NCBI GenBank assembly: GCA_018136815.1
Contig: CM030940.1
Coordinates: 4,054,245-4,118,244 of the forward strand
From: Isochrysis galbana
Taxonomy: Eukaryota > Haptophyta > Isochrysidales > Isochrysidaceae
Direction: 5' to 3'
DNA length: 64,000 nt
Shown here piece by piece: positions 32,991 through 42,839 of this stretch. The notes beneath the pieces are model-generated. The model saw only the letters and a list, made by a program, of their open reading frames with translations, searched no databases and was not told the origin of the DNA. Position 1 is the first letter of the stretch; the number at the start of each line of letters is the position of its first letter. The position numbers and the translations under genes were made by a program.

Positions 32991-33114
32991 TCGGTGGTGT
33001 GGGGGCGTGGGTGGGAGGGGTCGCTGGGGGGGGGGGGGGAAGGAGGAGGAGGAGAAGGGGGAGCAGCAGCAGCAGCAGCAGCGAGGCAGGGAAAGGGAGC
33101 GGCTGTCGGTCGGC

Positions 33115-34450
33115 ATGCTCCCGCCAGCGGACCGGCCGCTCTCGCTCTCGGAGCTTCCGCCTGTCCCGAGCCCGATGGGTGAGGTGCGCTTGCAGGAGGA
33201 GCGGCGCGGCATCCTGCTCGTGCTCGTCGGCGTGGCCATCTGCCTCGGCCTCACTCACGGCATCGCGCTCACAGTCGCCAACCAGCTCTCACCCTTTGCC
33301 TGGTGGTTCATCTTTGCGCTCATTTACGCCGAGGCAATAGTCGAGCTGATCTGCCTCGCATGGCTCCTGGGCGGAGACCCCGGGTATGTCGCCCGGAGCG
33401 AGGCTAACTGCTTTCCTCTCCCGGCCGCCGTCGAGTCGCGCCTACGTAAGGGAGATATCACGCTCGACCTGAACAATATTGTGCAGGGCGATGACACTTT
33501 TTGCACTCGCTGCTTGGTGTGGCGGCGCGTAAGCACCCGGCGATCTCGCCGGCGGCTGTTCCACCACTGCAGTATCTGTCAGCGCTGCGTGCGCGACTTT
33601 GACCACCACTGCGGCGTCTTTGGCCGATGCATCGCCGGCACCGCCACTAGTGGCAACATGTTGCCTTTTGTGGTGCTCATCCTGAATGGTGCCGCGGGCT
33701 GGATCACCACCGTGACAGCCATGGGCGTGGGATTTGGAACCACATATGGAGGTGCAATCGGCGTTGCTGTAGTCGGTGGCCTGCTTGCCCTGCCGGCCTT
33801 GCTGTGTCTGCTGAATATTCTCGTGTGTAGATGGGCTCTCGGAGTGTGCTTTGCGCGAACCGTCATCAATCGGGAGGGACAGAGGATGCAAGGTATCAAT
33901 GCGACATCTAGTGAGCTGTCCGAAGCGTTCAACGTTCTTGCAGGTTCGCACCCATTGCACTCGTTCGGCACTCCCCGCGCGCAGAACCGCTGCTGGCCCA
34001 GGACACTCGTTGGCGCCGCCTGCTACGCGTGATGAGGACACCTTGAACTTTCCGAGCGAGTCGCTGGAGACTTCATTAAATCAGTATCGCTAACTGAGCG
34101 CGTAGTTGGGGTCCCACATGGAATCCGATCTCGGCAGTTGACGTCCCGTCCCTCCTGCCGGTCGCCAAGCGCACTCCCTGCCGCTCTTGGATCCCCATCG
34201 ATTTCGTGCTCACATTCTCTTTGTGCCACCCCTCGCCGCAGTTGGGAGGCTCCCGGCACTGGGCACGAGTGCTAGAAGTATGGCCAGCGACGGATGCAAG
34301 CCATGTGAAGACATCACTTTGGCCCTTGCCGCTGGTTCCTCGCCTGCTGTAGGTGCTAAGTCTATCGGCAATGGGTTGATGAGTCGTCGTGACAATGCTG
34401 AAACGGTTGCAGACGTGGAGGCGCCTGCACCAACGCCCATCTCCAACTAG
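33115..34450 (+). CDS. DHHC-type palmitoyltransferase
   Basis: Two exons, 33115-33943 and 34242-34450, join in phase 1 and give about 345 residues. The ATG at 33115 is chosen because upstream codons are purine-repeat translation. Two hydrophobic segments (ILLVLVGVAICLGL and WWFIFALIYAEAIVELICLAWLLGG) precede a cysteine-rich domain: FCTRCLVWRR, HHCSICQRCVRDFDHHCGVFGRC. The DHHC catalytic motif is intact. Two more hydrophobic segments follow (FVVLILNGAAGWITTVTAM, GVAVVGGLLALPALLCLLNILV), giving the usual four-helix layout with the active site facing the cytosol. The enzyme transfers palmitate to cysteines of membrane-associated proteins; substrates cannot be told from sequence. The intron was placed where the frame otherwise ends in an unrelated tail. 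Confidence 0.88.
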
Positions 34451-34567
34451 TGATAGTGATAGGGACCAATCTAGTAATGTCAAGAGGTGACACTTTCACA
34501 GCGTGCGCTTGCAGGCTGTGCTGCGATGCGGGCGATCGGGGTAGATCCGTCAGCATTTCTGGGTTCT

Positions 34568-34812
34568 AGAAAAAACTTCTTACTACCAATATTCTCGCCA
34601 CGCGCGCGGCCCTGCACAGCTATCCTGTGCAGCCACGCCCGCTTCCCTTACCACTCCTCCCACCTGCCTTGCGGCTTGTCCCCTCGTGCTCTACTTAGGG
34701 GCTCGGTGTGTGGGGCTTCCGGTCGTGGGCGGCTTGCACCGATCCTCGAAGGTCTAGTCCTCTACTCCCTCCTGCGCCTTCGGGCTATCGGCTATTTCAT
34801 TGGCTTGCTGTG
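34568..34812 (+). repeat. Interspersed repeat F, copy 2 (interrupted)
   Basis: This copy starts with an A-run and CTTCTTACTACCAATATTCTCGCC and follows copy 1 (28350) through GCAGCCACGCCCGCTTCCCTT. It is interrupted at 34812 by a family A retroposon, and the sequence resumes at 35583. Confidence 0.65.
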
Positions 34813-35566
34813 CAACTAAGTTTATACTTGGTTGACCCATGGGGGGACACGAGCCCCCCCTCTCTCCACTCCTCCCCTGCCATGGGGGAGGAACCACCCA
34901 TCCTCCTGGCACGCCTGATGGCTTGCCAGGAGGCCACTGCCCTACTGACCCACTCCCTTCCCCACAGGCTCGCCCCATTCGCCCATCCTGGCCCCTCGTG
35001 ACCAGCCCATTGCTCCAACCCCCCCTCCCCCCCTGGTCGACAGGCAGACAGGTGCAGATTGGGGGCCCCAGAGGCTCAGGAGCGCCAGCGAGGGAGAGGC
35101 AGGGGAGGCCAGGGCCCAGTCCCAGCCTCCTCTGCCCCCAGAGCTGGCCTCCATGAGCCTCCAGGGGTCGCCAGGGGCAGCTGCAGGCCTGCCGCAGGCG
35201 CGCCATCGCGCGTGCCGCAGGAGAGGGGAGAGAGAGCGCGGAGAAGGGGGTGGGCGGAGCGAGAGCTCCGCTCACCGAAAAATAGGTAAGTCCCGCACCT
35301 GTTTACAGGAAAGTCGGGGCTGAGACCGCCGCCCACTCGGAGACACAGGAGGAAGGGGGGGAATGATCACCGGGGGGGGGCGCGGGCCACCGGACCATAT
35401 CTAAGCCCTTCACCCCTATCCCCCTAGTAGTGCACGGGGGGAGTCGCCTTATGGCGGGGGGAGAAGGGCCGGGGAAGTGGGGGTGTAGAAAGTTTCCTAC
35501 GTGAGTAGAAAGTAGAGGGTCCACGGCCGCGTGTGCGGTGAGACTATTAAAAGGTTTATATTTATA
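34813..35566 (-). mobile_element. Retroposon family A, complete copy L (754 bp, minus)
   Basis: The copy is flanked by an exact 16-bp direct repeat, TCATTGGCTTGCTGTG, at 34797-34812 and 35567-35582. On the minus strand it begins near ATAAACCTTTTAATAGTCTC and ends with AACCAAGTATAAACTTAGTTG next to the target duplication. Long target duplications of this size are typical of target-primed reverse transcription, not of DNA transposons. No terminal inverted repeats and no convincing protein are present. It is nearly identical to copy R at 36640-37389, in opposite orientation. Confidence 0.85.
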
Positions 35567-35739
35567 TCATTGGCTTGCTGTGTTAATAGTGTTTGTCGTG
35601 GGTTTGGCGGATGTCGAGCGGTGTGGAGATTGCGTGACGCGCGGGCCCGGGGGGCCCAGCCGAGCGGTTTTCCCTATCTATGGGTGTGGCAACTACTTTT
35701 ATAAGTAGGAGGCCGAGGGGCCCCCCAGAATGAGGTTGT

Positions 35740-36320
35740 GGTTCATTCACGTGGTTGGTGTGGTGGATCTGTGTGCTGTGTGAGGTTGTGGTTGTGGGTC
35801 TGTAACATTGGAAGTATGAGACACGGGGCGAGAGGGGCAAGAGGACCGACCGGACGCGACACGGGAAGGGGAAGAGGGAGCACACGAGTCGGTGCGGGCG
35901 AGCCATGAGCCGGCATGGCGGAGTGGGGCAGCACAGGGTTAGACGGGGGTGACACAGGGAGCGTCCTGACGATGTCGCGGGAAGCAAGAAGACGAAGAAT
36001 AGAACAACAACACGGGGCGACAAGGGAATACACTCGGAAACCATAGGAACAGGGGGGGAACTAATGGAACGGGAAGGGAGCGGGCGCTGGAGGAGCGGGG
36101 GGCAACGGCGAACGCGGAAACCCTCCGACCCTCTCTGCCCAAGGGAACAAGGAAACGCCGCGAAGATACGAGAGAACGGAAGGAAGGGATCCCGGCCGTG
36201 GCAGTCGCATGCGCGAGAACTTGGGGCGGGAGGAGAGGGGAGGAACGGGGTGTGGGGGAGACACGCTCTAAAGATAGAGCACGCGGCAGGAGAGGGGAAG
36301 GAGGCAGGGCGCGGGAAAGG
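35740..36320 (-). mobile_element. Retroposon family B, copy 3 (reverse)
   Basis: The CACA-rich end (as TGTG-rich sequence on this strand), the GACACGGGGCGAGAGGGG block, GAGGACCGACCGGACG and AGCACACGAGTCGG match the 14215-14830 copy. The head is not seen. The copy lies between the two family A insertions. No coding sequence is supported. Confidence 0.55.
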
Positions 36321-36639
36321 GGGCACGCTCGCTAAAGGTAGAGCGTGCGGCATGATGAGGCGATGAGGCTCCCTTTATCTGCGACAGAGGCCATGGCGCG
36401 CGCATGCAGGACATGTCCGTAGGAGAACGGAGAGAACGACGGGAAAAGAACGACAAAAAACGACGCGATCTAGCCCGCGAATAGGTAAGACCACCGCCCA
36501 TTTGCGATATATTAACGGGAGGACACCCCGCGCGGCAGGCAGACACCGCCAAAGTGCGGCAGCAACATCCGGGCTCAGGATTGTCCTGACGGACCTACCG
36601 TCCGCGTTATCGTACTGAATATTGTAGAAGTCCGTTAAA

Positions 36640-37389
36640 TAATAAACCTTTTAATAGTCTCACCGCACACGCGGCCGTGGACCCTCTACTTTCTACTCAC
36701 GTAGGAAACTTTCTACACCCCCACTTCCCCGGCCCTTCTCCCCCCGCCATAAGGCGACTCCCCCGTGCACTACTAGGGGGATAGGGGTGAAGGGCTTAGA
36801 TATGGTCCGGTGGCCCGCGCCCCCCCCCGGTGATCATTCCCCCCCTTCCTCCTGTGTCTCCGAGTGGGCGGCGGTCTCAGCCCCGACTTATCCTGTAAAC
36901 AGGTGCGGGATTTACCTATTTTTCGGTGAGCGGAGCTCTCGCTCCGCCCACCCCCTTCTCCGCGCTCTCTCTCCCCTCTCCTGCGGCACGCGCGATGGCG
37001 CGCCTGCGGCAGGCCTGCAGCTGCCCCTGGCGACCCCTGGAGGCTCATGGAGGCCAGCTCTGGGGGCAGAGGAGGCTGGGACTGGGCCCTGGCCTCCCCT
37101 GCCTCTCCCTCGCTGGCGCTCCTGAGCCTCTGGGGCCCCCAATCTGCACCTGTCTGCCTGTCGACCAGGGGGGGAGGGGGGGTTGGAGCAATGGGCTGGT
37201 CACGAGGGGCCAGGATGGGCGAATGGGGCGAGCCTGTGGGGAAGGGAGTGGGTCAGTAGGGCAGTGGCCTCCTGGCAAGCCATCAGGCGTGCCAGGAGGA
37301 TGGGTGGTTCCTCCCCCATGGCAGGGGAGGAGTGGAGAGAGGGGGGGGCTCGTGCCCCCCCATGGGTCAACCAAGTATAAACTTAGTTT
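36640..37389 (+). mobile_element. Retroposon family A, complete copy R (750 bp, plus)
   Basis: It is flanked by an exact 15-bp direct repeat, TAGAAGTCCGTTAAA, at 36625-36639 and 37390-37404. It begins TAATAAACCTTTTAATAGTC and ends ACCAAGTATAAACTTAGTT. Because its target duplication differs from that of copy L, the two are separate insertions and not the arms of one element. Near identity between the copies suggests both are recent. Confidence 0.85.
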
Positions 37390-37439
37390 AGAAGTCCGTT
37401 AAAAATATACCTCCATTGAATGCCTCCATGCCATGATAC

Positions 37440-37610
37440 CCGGATACCCAGAGGAGGGATAGGAGTGGAGAGAGGGGGGAGGGGGCTCGAGCTCGAGCCC
37501 GTCGAGCCGCCGCCCCCCCATGTGTGAACCAAGTATAAACTCGGTTGAGTGGGGGTGAAGAACGCTTGCGTGAGAGAAGTGGGTCCAGAGTCGCGTGCGC
37601 GGCGAGAATC
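37440..37610 (+). repeat. Family A-related tail and flanking F-like end
   Basis: AACCAAGTATAAACTCGGTTG at about 37518 is a variant of the common tail, and GCGTGCGCGGCGAGAATCAT at about 37590 resembles the reversed F start. This is probably a further degraded copy. Confidence 0.45.
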
Positions 37611-37961
37611 ATTATTCAATAGCTTGGGATAATGTGTAATGTGTAAGAAGGATTCAATATGCGATCTTGTTTGTATTTGTGCCTGCATCTTTGTGCATAT
37701 GCGGGGCTCTTCACGTTTCGCGCATCTTGCGCACGCCGTTCGCATCTTGCGCACTTTCGTCAAGCGGGACTCGCCGTTTGGGCAAGACGTGAGAAGCGAG
37801 TCCGTCCTAAAAGTGATCTTCATGTGAGATGGAGACACTATTCGCGCATCACCGGCGACTGCGTTCTCGGACCCGATGTTGCATTGAGAAGTAGCGCGGG
37901 TCGTGAGCGTCTGCATGCGAGCGGGATTTGAAGGGCGGGGGCGGGGGGGGGGGGGGGGGGG

Positions 37962-40639
37962 TCATCGCTTGGCCTTGCTGCCAGTAACCGCCTGCAATAC
38001 AGCCTGACGGTCGTCCTCCGAGGTGAGAGCTTGCAGCACCGACGTGAATTTGTCCGGATCGACGATTCGCGGATGCAGCACATTCGCTGCGTCTATCTTC
38101 CCCTTTCGATAGGTGAAAGAGCCCACCATGGGAAGCGCCTGCGAGCAGTCGAAATAGTTTCGTGCAGCCGCCATCTGCAGCAAATGCGCCCGATCCGCGT
38201 CGGGGAGCGCTTCGGTGCTTAGTATCTTGAGGATGGCGCGGAAGCGAGCATCATCCATCACTCGCGAGAAGTGGCGGCCACGATCAATTGGCCGTGTAGC
38301 GAGGACAATGGTGTGCGTGATGGAGATTGCGCCCGATTGTGGAAGCTCCGGGTACAGCCATGTAGAAAGCTGCACGACTGAGCCGTCGACCGCGACCGAC
38401 TTCCACGAGTCGCATGGAGAGGTGATCGCACGTTCCCAGAGGCGCTTCGCGGTTGTGCGATCATTGGCCACAGCCAAGTCTAGATTCACCTGTGTTTTTA
38501 GGGTAAGGGTGTGCTTGAGGCGGGACCGTTGCTGTCGATGATTGAGACAATAGGGAGGAGAGTTGGGGCGACACTGTGAAATATCGATTTACGAGAGCGT
38601 TGGTACGCTCAAAAGGCCGCTCGATGGAAAGTGGAGCGATTTGGCATATTGAGATTCGCAGCCTGCAAAATCGCGACTCGCACCCCTGCCTCGCCCTCTA
38701 CTTTCATCCTGGGGTTGCGACACGCTCAAATGCGAGTATGACGATCCGTCTGATAGACCCCACAGCGCGCAGCCGCCCACCTCGAATTCGAGCATATCCT
38801 GCGGCTTGTTGCACACGTACGTGAATTTGAGCGAGGAGGAGCTCGGCAATTTACCGCCATATTTCCCGTCATCTCCATTGAATGGAGTGCCGTCGAGCCT
38901 GCAATCGCGAAAGAACTCCTCTGGCTTCTCGTTCCCTCCAGCAGCGTCCCGGACGCGAGCAACAATCTGCAGGGGCGGTCGACACTTGTCAGTATGATGC
39001 CTGAACATCTTACGTCTCTCGGGCTTTTCAGGTTGTTGGGCCAAGAAATGTTGATGGTTCGCGGACTGCACCAGCATGGTGCGGTCTCAGGACCTCGCCC
39101 ACTTGGGGCGGCAAGCACAGCGCTGCCACGGTCAGCAGAGACGGGTAGCCTTGCCAACACACCCGGTCGGCGATGATTGCGTCGCCAGGATTCGCCAAGT
39201 CGAGGTCCAACGTCACCTACAACAACAAGGTAGGAGCTCATCCGGTCCCCGGAAGAACGGCACAAGATGCGCGATTGCTGCAGGTACGTGAGGAATATGT
39301 AGGACGAGGGAGTAGTGAAGCGTGCCCGCCCAGCCAGGGCGATGGCAGGATGTGCTCTGACCGCGCGCGCAGTACGCTGTTTGCGTAGGTTCTCACTATG
39401 CACCTCCATCCCATGCTTCCATGTGACGTAGTCAAAGTCGATCACGCCTTCTGTTGGAGGATGCCATTGCGACCCATCACGTGGCAGGACTAGTGCCGCG
39501 CCATTGAGCTTCATATTCATCCACGACTCGCCGCTCTCCGCTGTCATTCGGTCGTACAACGTCTCACAAATGAACGAGTCCCAAGGCTGTGAGAGGTCAA
39601 GACGATAGTGCCCATCAGGCCTTTTGGGATCGAACCTGGGCGCATCGCCCCTCTTATGCGCGGCGGCCTCTTGAACGTGCGAGAGGCCGAGGGTCTCAAT
39701 GCTGGTGTTCTCACGCAGAGCCTCCACTATAGCCGTAACTCCATCTAAGCTGATGCGCATCGCCTCATCTACTGCCATCGGATTGTGCGAGAGCTCGCAT
39801 GTGATGAGGGAATGGTTGGACTTGAGCCCCTCGGCGATGGCGATGGCACCCGCGCACCCGAAACGGTTGTGCGATGCATCGATCTCAATCAGCGTGCTAT
39901 TGGTGGCGAGCGCATGACCCAGGGCGCTTGCAACCGAATCGCCCATGCCGTTCCAGCTGAGGTTGATCTTCTGGAGAACGAGATTCGACTTGAGCCCCTC
40001 GGCGATCCCGGTGCCGCCCTTGCCTCGAAGCGAGTTCCACCCGAGGTTAAGCTCGAGGAGGTAGCCATGAGACGCGATCGCTGCGCCCAGTAGCACACCC
40101 ATCTCCTCGCCAAAGGCATTGGAAGACAGATCGAGCCGCGAGAGCGAGTTAGACTTGGTGATGGCTTCGACGAGCGGAGCTGCTGCTCGGTCGTCAAGCC
40201 CATTGCCCTTCAGGACAAGCTCGCGCAGCACGCTGGTCCTCTTGATCCCATCGCTCAGCGCACGCACTCCGTATGCGCCGATGCGGTTCTCTGCGAGGTT
40301 GAGTGAGGCGATGGTGGCGTTGACTCCGAGCACTGCGGCGACTGCGGCGGCTCCCTCATCTCCCAGCCAATTGTCGCCGAGGTTGAGCGCGCGGATGTGC
40401 GTGTTGGGCTTGAGCGCTGCGGCGAGAGCGCGTGCGCCCTTGACGCCGACGCCGTGGTGGCGCAGGTTGATGTGCGCGCAATCAAGCTTGGCGATGAACA
40501 TGGCGACGGGCACGATGCCAAGTGCCTCGCACGCAGCCAGGTACTCGTTCTTTCCCGTGCCTTCTGGCTCAGTGCTAAGATCGAGGTGGAGCAGCTCCGC
40601 CATCTCGGCCTCAGAGTCTGCGTCGCTCCAGTCACCCAT
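37962..40639 (-). CDS. Leucine-rich repeat (RNI-type) protein with triplicated C-terminal domain
   Basis: Four exons join in frame on the minus strand: 40639-39404, 39216-39163, 38966-38781 and 38489-37962, about 667 residues. Residues 50-320 hold about nine ribonuclease-inhibitor-like LRRs (LDLSSNAFGEEMG, LNLGWNSLRGKG, INLSWNGMGDS). Then comes a domain of about 80 residues, three times: LDLSQPWDSFICETLYDRM, LDLANPGDAIIADRIVARV and LDLAVANDRTTAKRLWERA, each with a following ES-W-or-EEFF segment and an IDFDYV/LKFTYV strand. Introns fall right at the domain borders (phase 0). The last 100 residues (ARFRAILKILS to the end, with ARNYFDCSQ) resemble the DUF4476 helical fold. The function is unknown; LRR and DUF parts suggest protein binding. 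Confidence 0.78.
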
Positions 40640-41059
40640 GGGATCGGAGGAGGGGGGAGAGACGGGAGAGAGGAGGACGGGAGTGGAGAGTGCGGGGGAG
40701 TGAGATGGAGGGGGGGGAGGAGGCGGAAGGCCAGTTGGCGAGGGGAGGGGGGAGGGGGAGAGAGGCGAGGCCCGACAAAGGGAGAGAGAGGAGAAAGGAC
40801 GTACGCGATGATTGGATTTTATCCACTGTCCGGACGTGGTCTTCTGGTAATCTCTGCCCCAAATGCTTGGAGCCCTTCTCTCTCCGCCGCCGCCTCCCCC
40901 CCCACTGCTCCCTCTCTCCCACTCTCTGGTATTCGCTGTGCTCTAGCCAAAACTCTCGTCGTCGTCGTCGTCGCGCTTTTGTAACGTTCGTTCGTTCGAC
41001 CCCTCCCATCGTCATCCGTAAAATGATAAAATGATCTACTCTAGAGGCATGAGCTTCGT

Positions 41060-41290
41060 AGAACGACCCGCTTCGTGAAGCAGCCCGCGACGTTCCCCAG
41101 GGCTCCCACGGCCAAGCCCAAACCTCCCGCAACTCGTCGATGTGTTTGAACGCGCGGTGGCAGTCGTACTTCTCCTCCTCCTCCTCCTCATCCGTTTAGA
41201 GCACATCCAAGGTGGCCACAAGCTTGTCATCCTTGATGCACATGATGAGGAGGTCATATGGTCATGGCTTGTTCGGTTCCTTGATGCTGG
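41060..41290 (-). pseudogene. Small broken coding remnant
   Basis: On the minus strand, YDLLIMCIKDDKLVATLDVL is followed by a stop and then TDEEEEEEKYDCHRAFKHID with ELREVWAW in the same frame. A second stop lies just upstream. The protein-like composition with in-frame stops suggests a decayed exon. I do not recognise the family. Confidence 0.4.
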
Positions 41291-41304
41291 ATGGGAAATA
41301 CGGT

Positions 41305-41400
41305 GCTGGTAGGGCGGTCAAGCAGGGTTTTTATTAGGGGTAAAAAACGACCATCTCAGAATTGAGGAAATTTGAAGATTTTTTTCAGTAGAAACTTCCC
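41305..41400 (+). repeat. Interspersed repeat D, copy 2
   Basis: It matches 20367-20460 at nearly every base, from GGTAGGGCGGTCAAGCAGGG to GAGGAAATTTGAAGATTTTT. The following sequence differs, which sets the right-hand edge of the repeat. Confidence 0.75.
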
Positions 41401-41544
41401 AATACACCCAACAAGCACATATCCGGGGCCCATTAGCCATTAGGACTCAGACCCCCCCTGCCCCTGGCCATTGGGCCCCCACCACAGAACGTAATCAAAT
41501 ATTTTGACAAAAGACAAAAGACGCCCAAGTCGCGAAGGGCTGAA

Positions 41545-41830
41545 ACGCTCAACTTCGAATCGAAACCGGGCGCAGTGCGTGCCCGGTTTCGACGATCCAT
41601 TCATATGAGGGGCATCGCAATACACAGGGGCCACCCACACACCACACACCCACACAGTCACGCCAATCGGTCAGCCCGCGCGTTGAAACCTCGTCGAAAT
41701 CAGCCATCCGCTGAGCCCATTGGACGTTTGACGTCTCCGAGTGATACCTGGAGAGCCCAACTTCGAACGGATGCCGGGCGCGCTGCGTGCCCGATTTCGA
41801 CGATCCATCCATATGAGGGGCCTCCTTATA
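41545..41830. repeat. Direct duplication with CGACGATCCATTCATATGAGGG core
   Basis: The block containing CTTCGAATCGAAACCGGGCG and TTTCGACGATCCATTCATAT (about 41550-41625) recurs with several changes at about 41760-41830, a spacing of about 210 bp. Confidence 0.65.
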
Positions 41831-41958
41831 GATGCTACCAAGGTGCGGGCCATCAAAAGTCCCGGTGCACCACCCAAATTAGGGAGAAATTATGCCCCCA
41901 TATACATATATATTATTAATTACTAGGATGTTGGTCCCCCTCTCTCCGCGCCTCGTGA

Positions 41959-42330
41959 TCACAGGGTGACTTGCACCTTGTGCTTCCTCAGTTGTGAGAG
42001 CATAGGCTGACTCTCCGCGCCAATCGGGTTGCACGAGAGGTTTACCGACGACAACCGAAAGCTCCGCGCGAGCTCGCACAAGCACTGCACGCCCGCCGGT
42101 CCAATCCGGTTGCGGTCGAGGATGAGCGTATGAGCCGTCCGACACGCTCCTGCCTCAAGCACGCGACAGACCATGTCCAAGGCCTCGTCGTCGAGATCCG
42201 CATCGGACAGACGCACGGTGGAGCGGTTGGAGGATACACTGAAGGTACTTACTCCACTCGATGCGCGAGAGGCATGGGAGCGCGGCTTCGGCGAGCGTGC
42301 GTAGGACATCGCCGTCTGCACAACCCAAGC
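41959..42330 (-). pseudogene. LRR-gene fragment
   Basis: On the minus strand, VRLSDADLDDEALDMVCRVL, TLILDRNRIGPAGVQCLC and LSSVNLSCNPIGAES form about three RNI-type leucine-rich repeats before the stop at 41959. Upstream, near 42260-42360, NYSLRSLRLGCADGDVLRTL continues the pattern in another frame, and the short space between is too small for an intron of the size seen in this genome. A frameshifted fragment of an LRR gene is the simplest reading; an unseen intron is possible. The repeats are of the same class as in the 37962-40639 gene but are not a close copy. Confidence 0.5.
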
Positions 42331-42646
42331 GCAGCGAGCGCAGCGAGTAGTTGGGGTGCGCGAGGGTAGGACCGCCCAGGCGGGCATGGGCAGACAGCCG
42401 GAGAAAAGGATTGACATGAACGACATATACCCACTATATTCACACTAGACAAACGAGGCAACCTAGAACCCAGCTTAGAGATACGTACGCTTGCCAACTC
42501 GCTAGGGGTGGCACATATAATAGCCGGGGAACCCGGGATGAAACACGCTTGAGACGGGAACACATAGTGGCTTGGCACTCACGCGTAGAGGTACACAGGA
42601 AGCCGACACGCACACTGGGGACACAAACGGCCCGGGCACCACCAAC

Positions 42647-42836
42647 CCTACATGTGAAACACAGCCAAACTTAGAAAAAAAACAGCAAAAACAGTATGTT
42701 TTTTGCCGTCGAAAAAAAACAATGTACAATGTAAAAAACAGATGTGCGGGGTAGGGGGGCCGCCCGAAATAAAAAGCGAAAAACATATGTTTTGGGCCTC
42801 CGAAAAAAAACACTGTTCCTGTGTTTCACATGTAGG
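42647..42836. mobile_element. 190-bp hAT-type MITE with perfect ends
   Basis: The element has perfect 18-bp terminal inverted repeats (CCTACATGTGAAACACAG and its complement). It is bordered by a perfect 8-bp direct repeat, CCACCAAC, at 42639-42646 and 42837-42844. The inside is A/T-rich, with several GCCGTCG- or CTCCGAAAAAAAAC-like blocks, and encodes nothing. Size, ends and an 8-bp duplication fit a non-autonomous hAT element. A solo end of the same family is at 20504. Confidence 0.88.
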
Positions 42837-42839
42837 CCA

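Noticed and set aside
32587-33114. Long N-terminal extension of the DHHC gene in frame
   Set aside because: It translates a 16-base purine tandem repeat that is open in all sense frames; the first sensible start is at 33115.
34813-37389. A single foldback transposon with 750-bp inverted arms
   Set aside because: Each arm has its own, different 15-16-bp target duplication, which means two separate insertions.
34754-37402. Proteins of 100-178 residues in both orientations within 34.8-37.4 kb
   Set aside because: They are translations of the family A retroposon copies, equally open on both strands, and recur wherever the repeat recurs.
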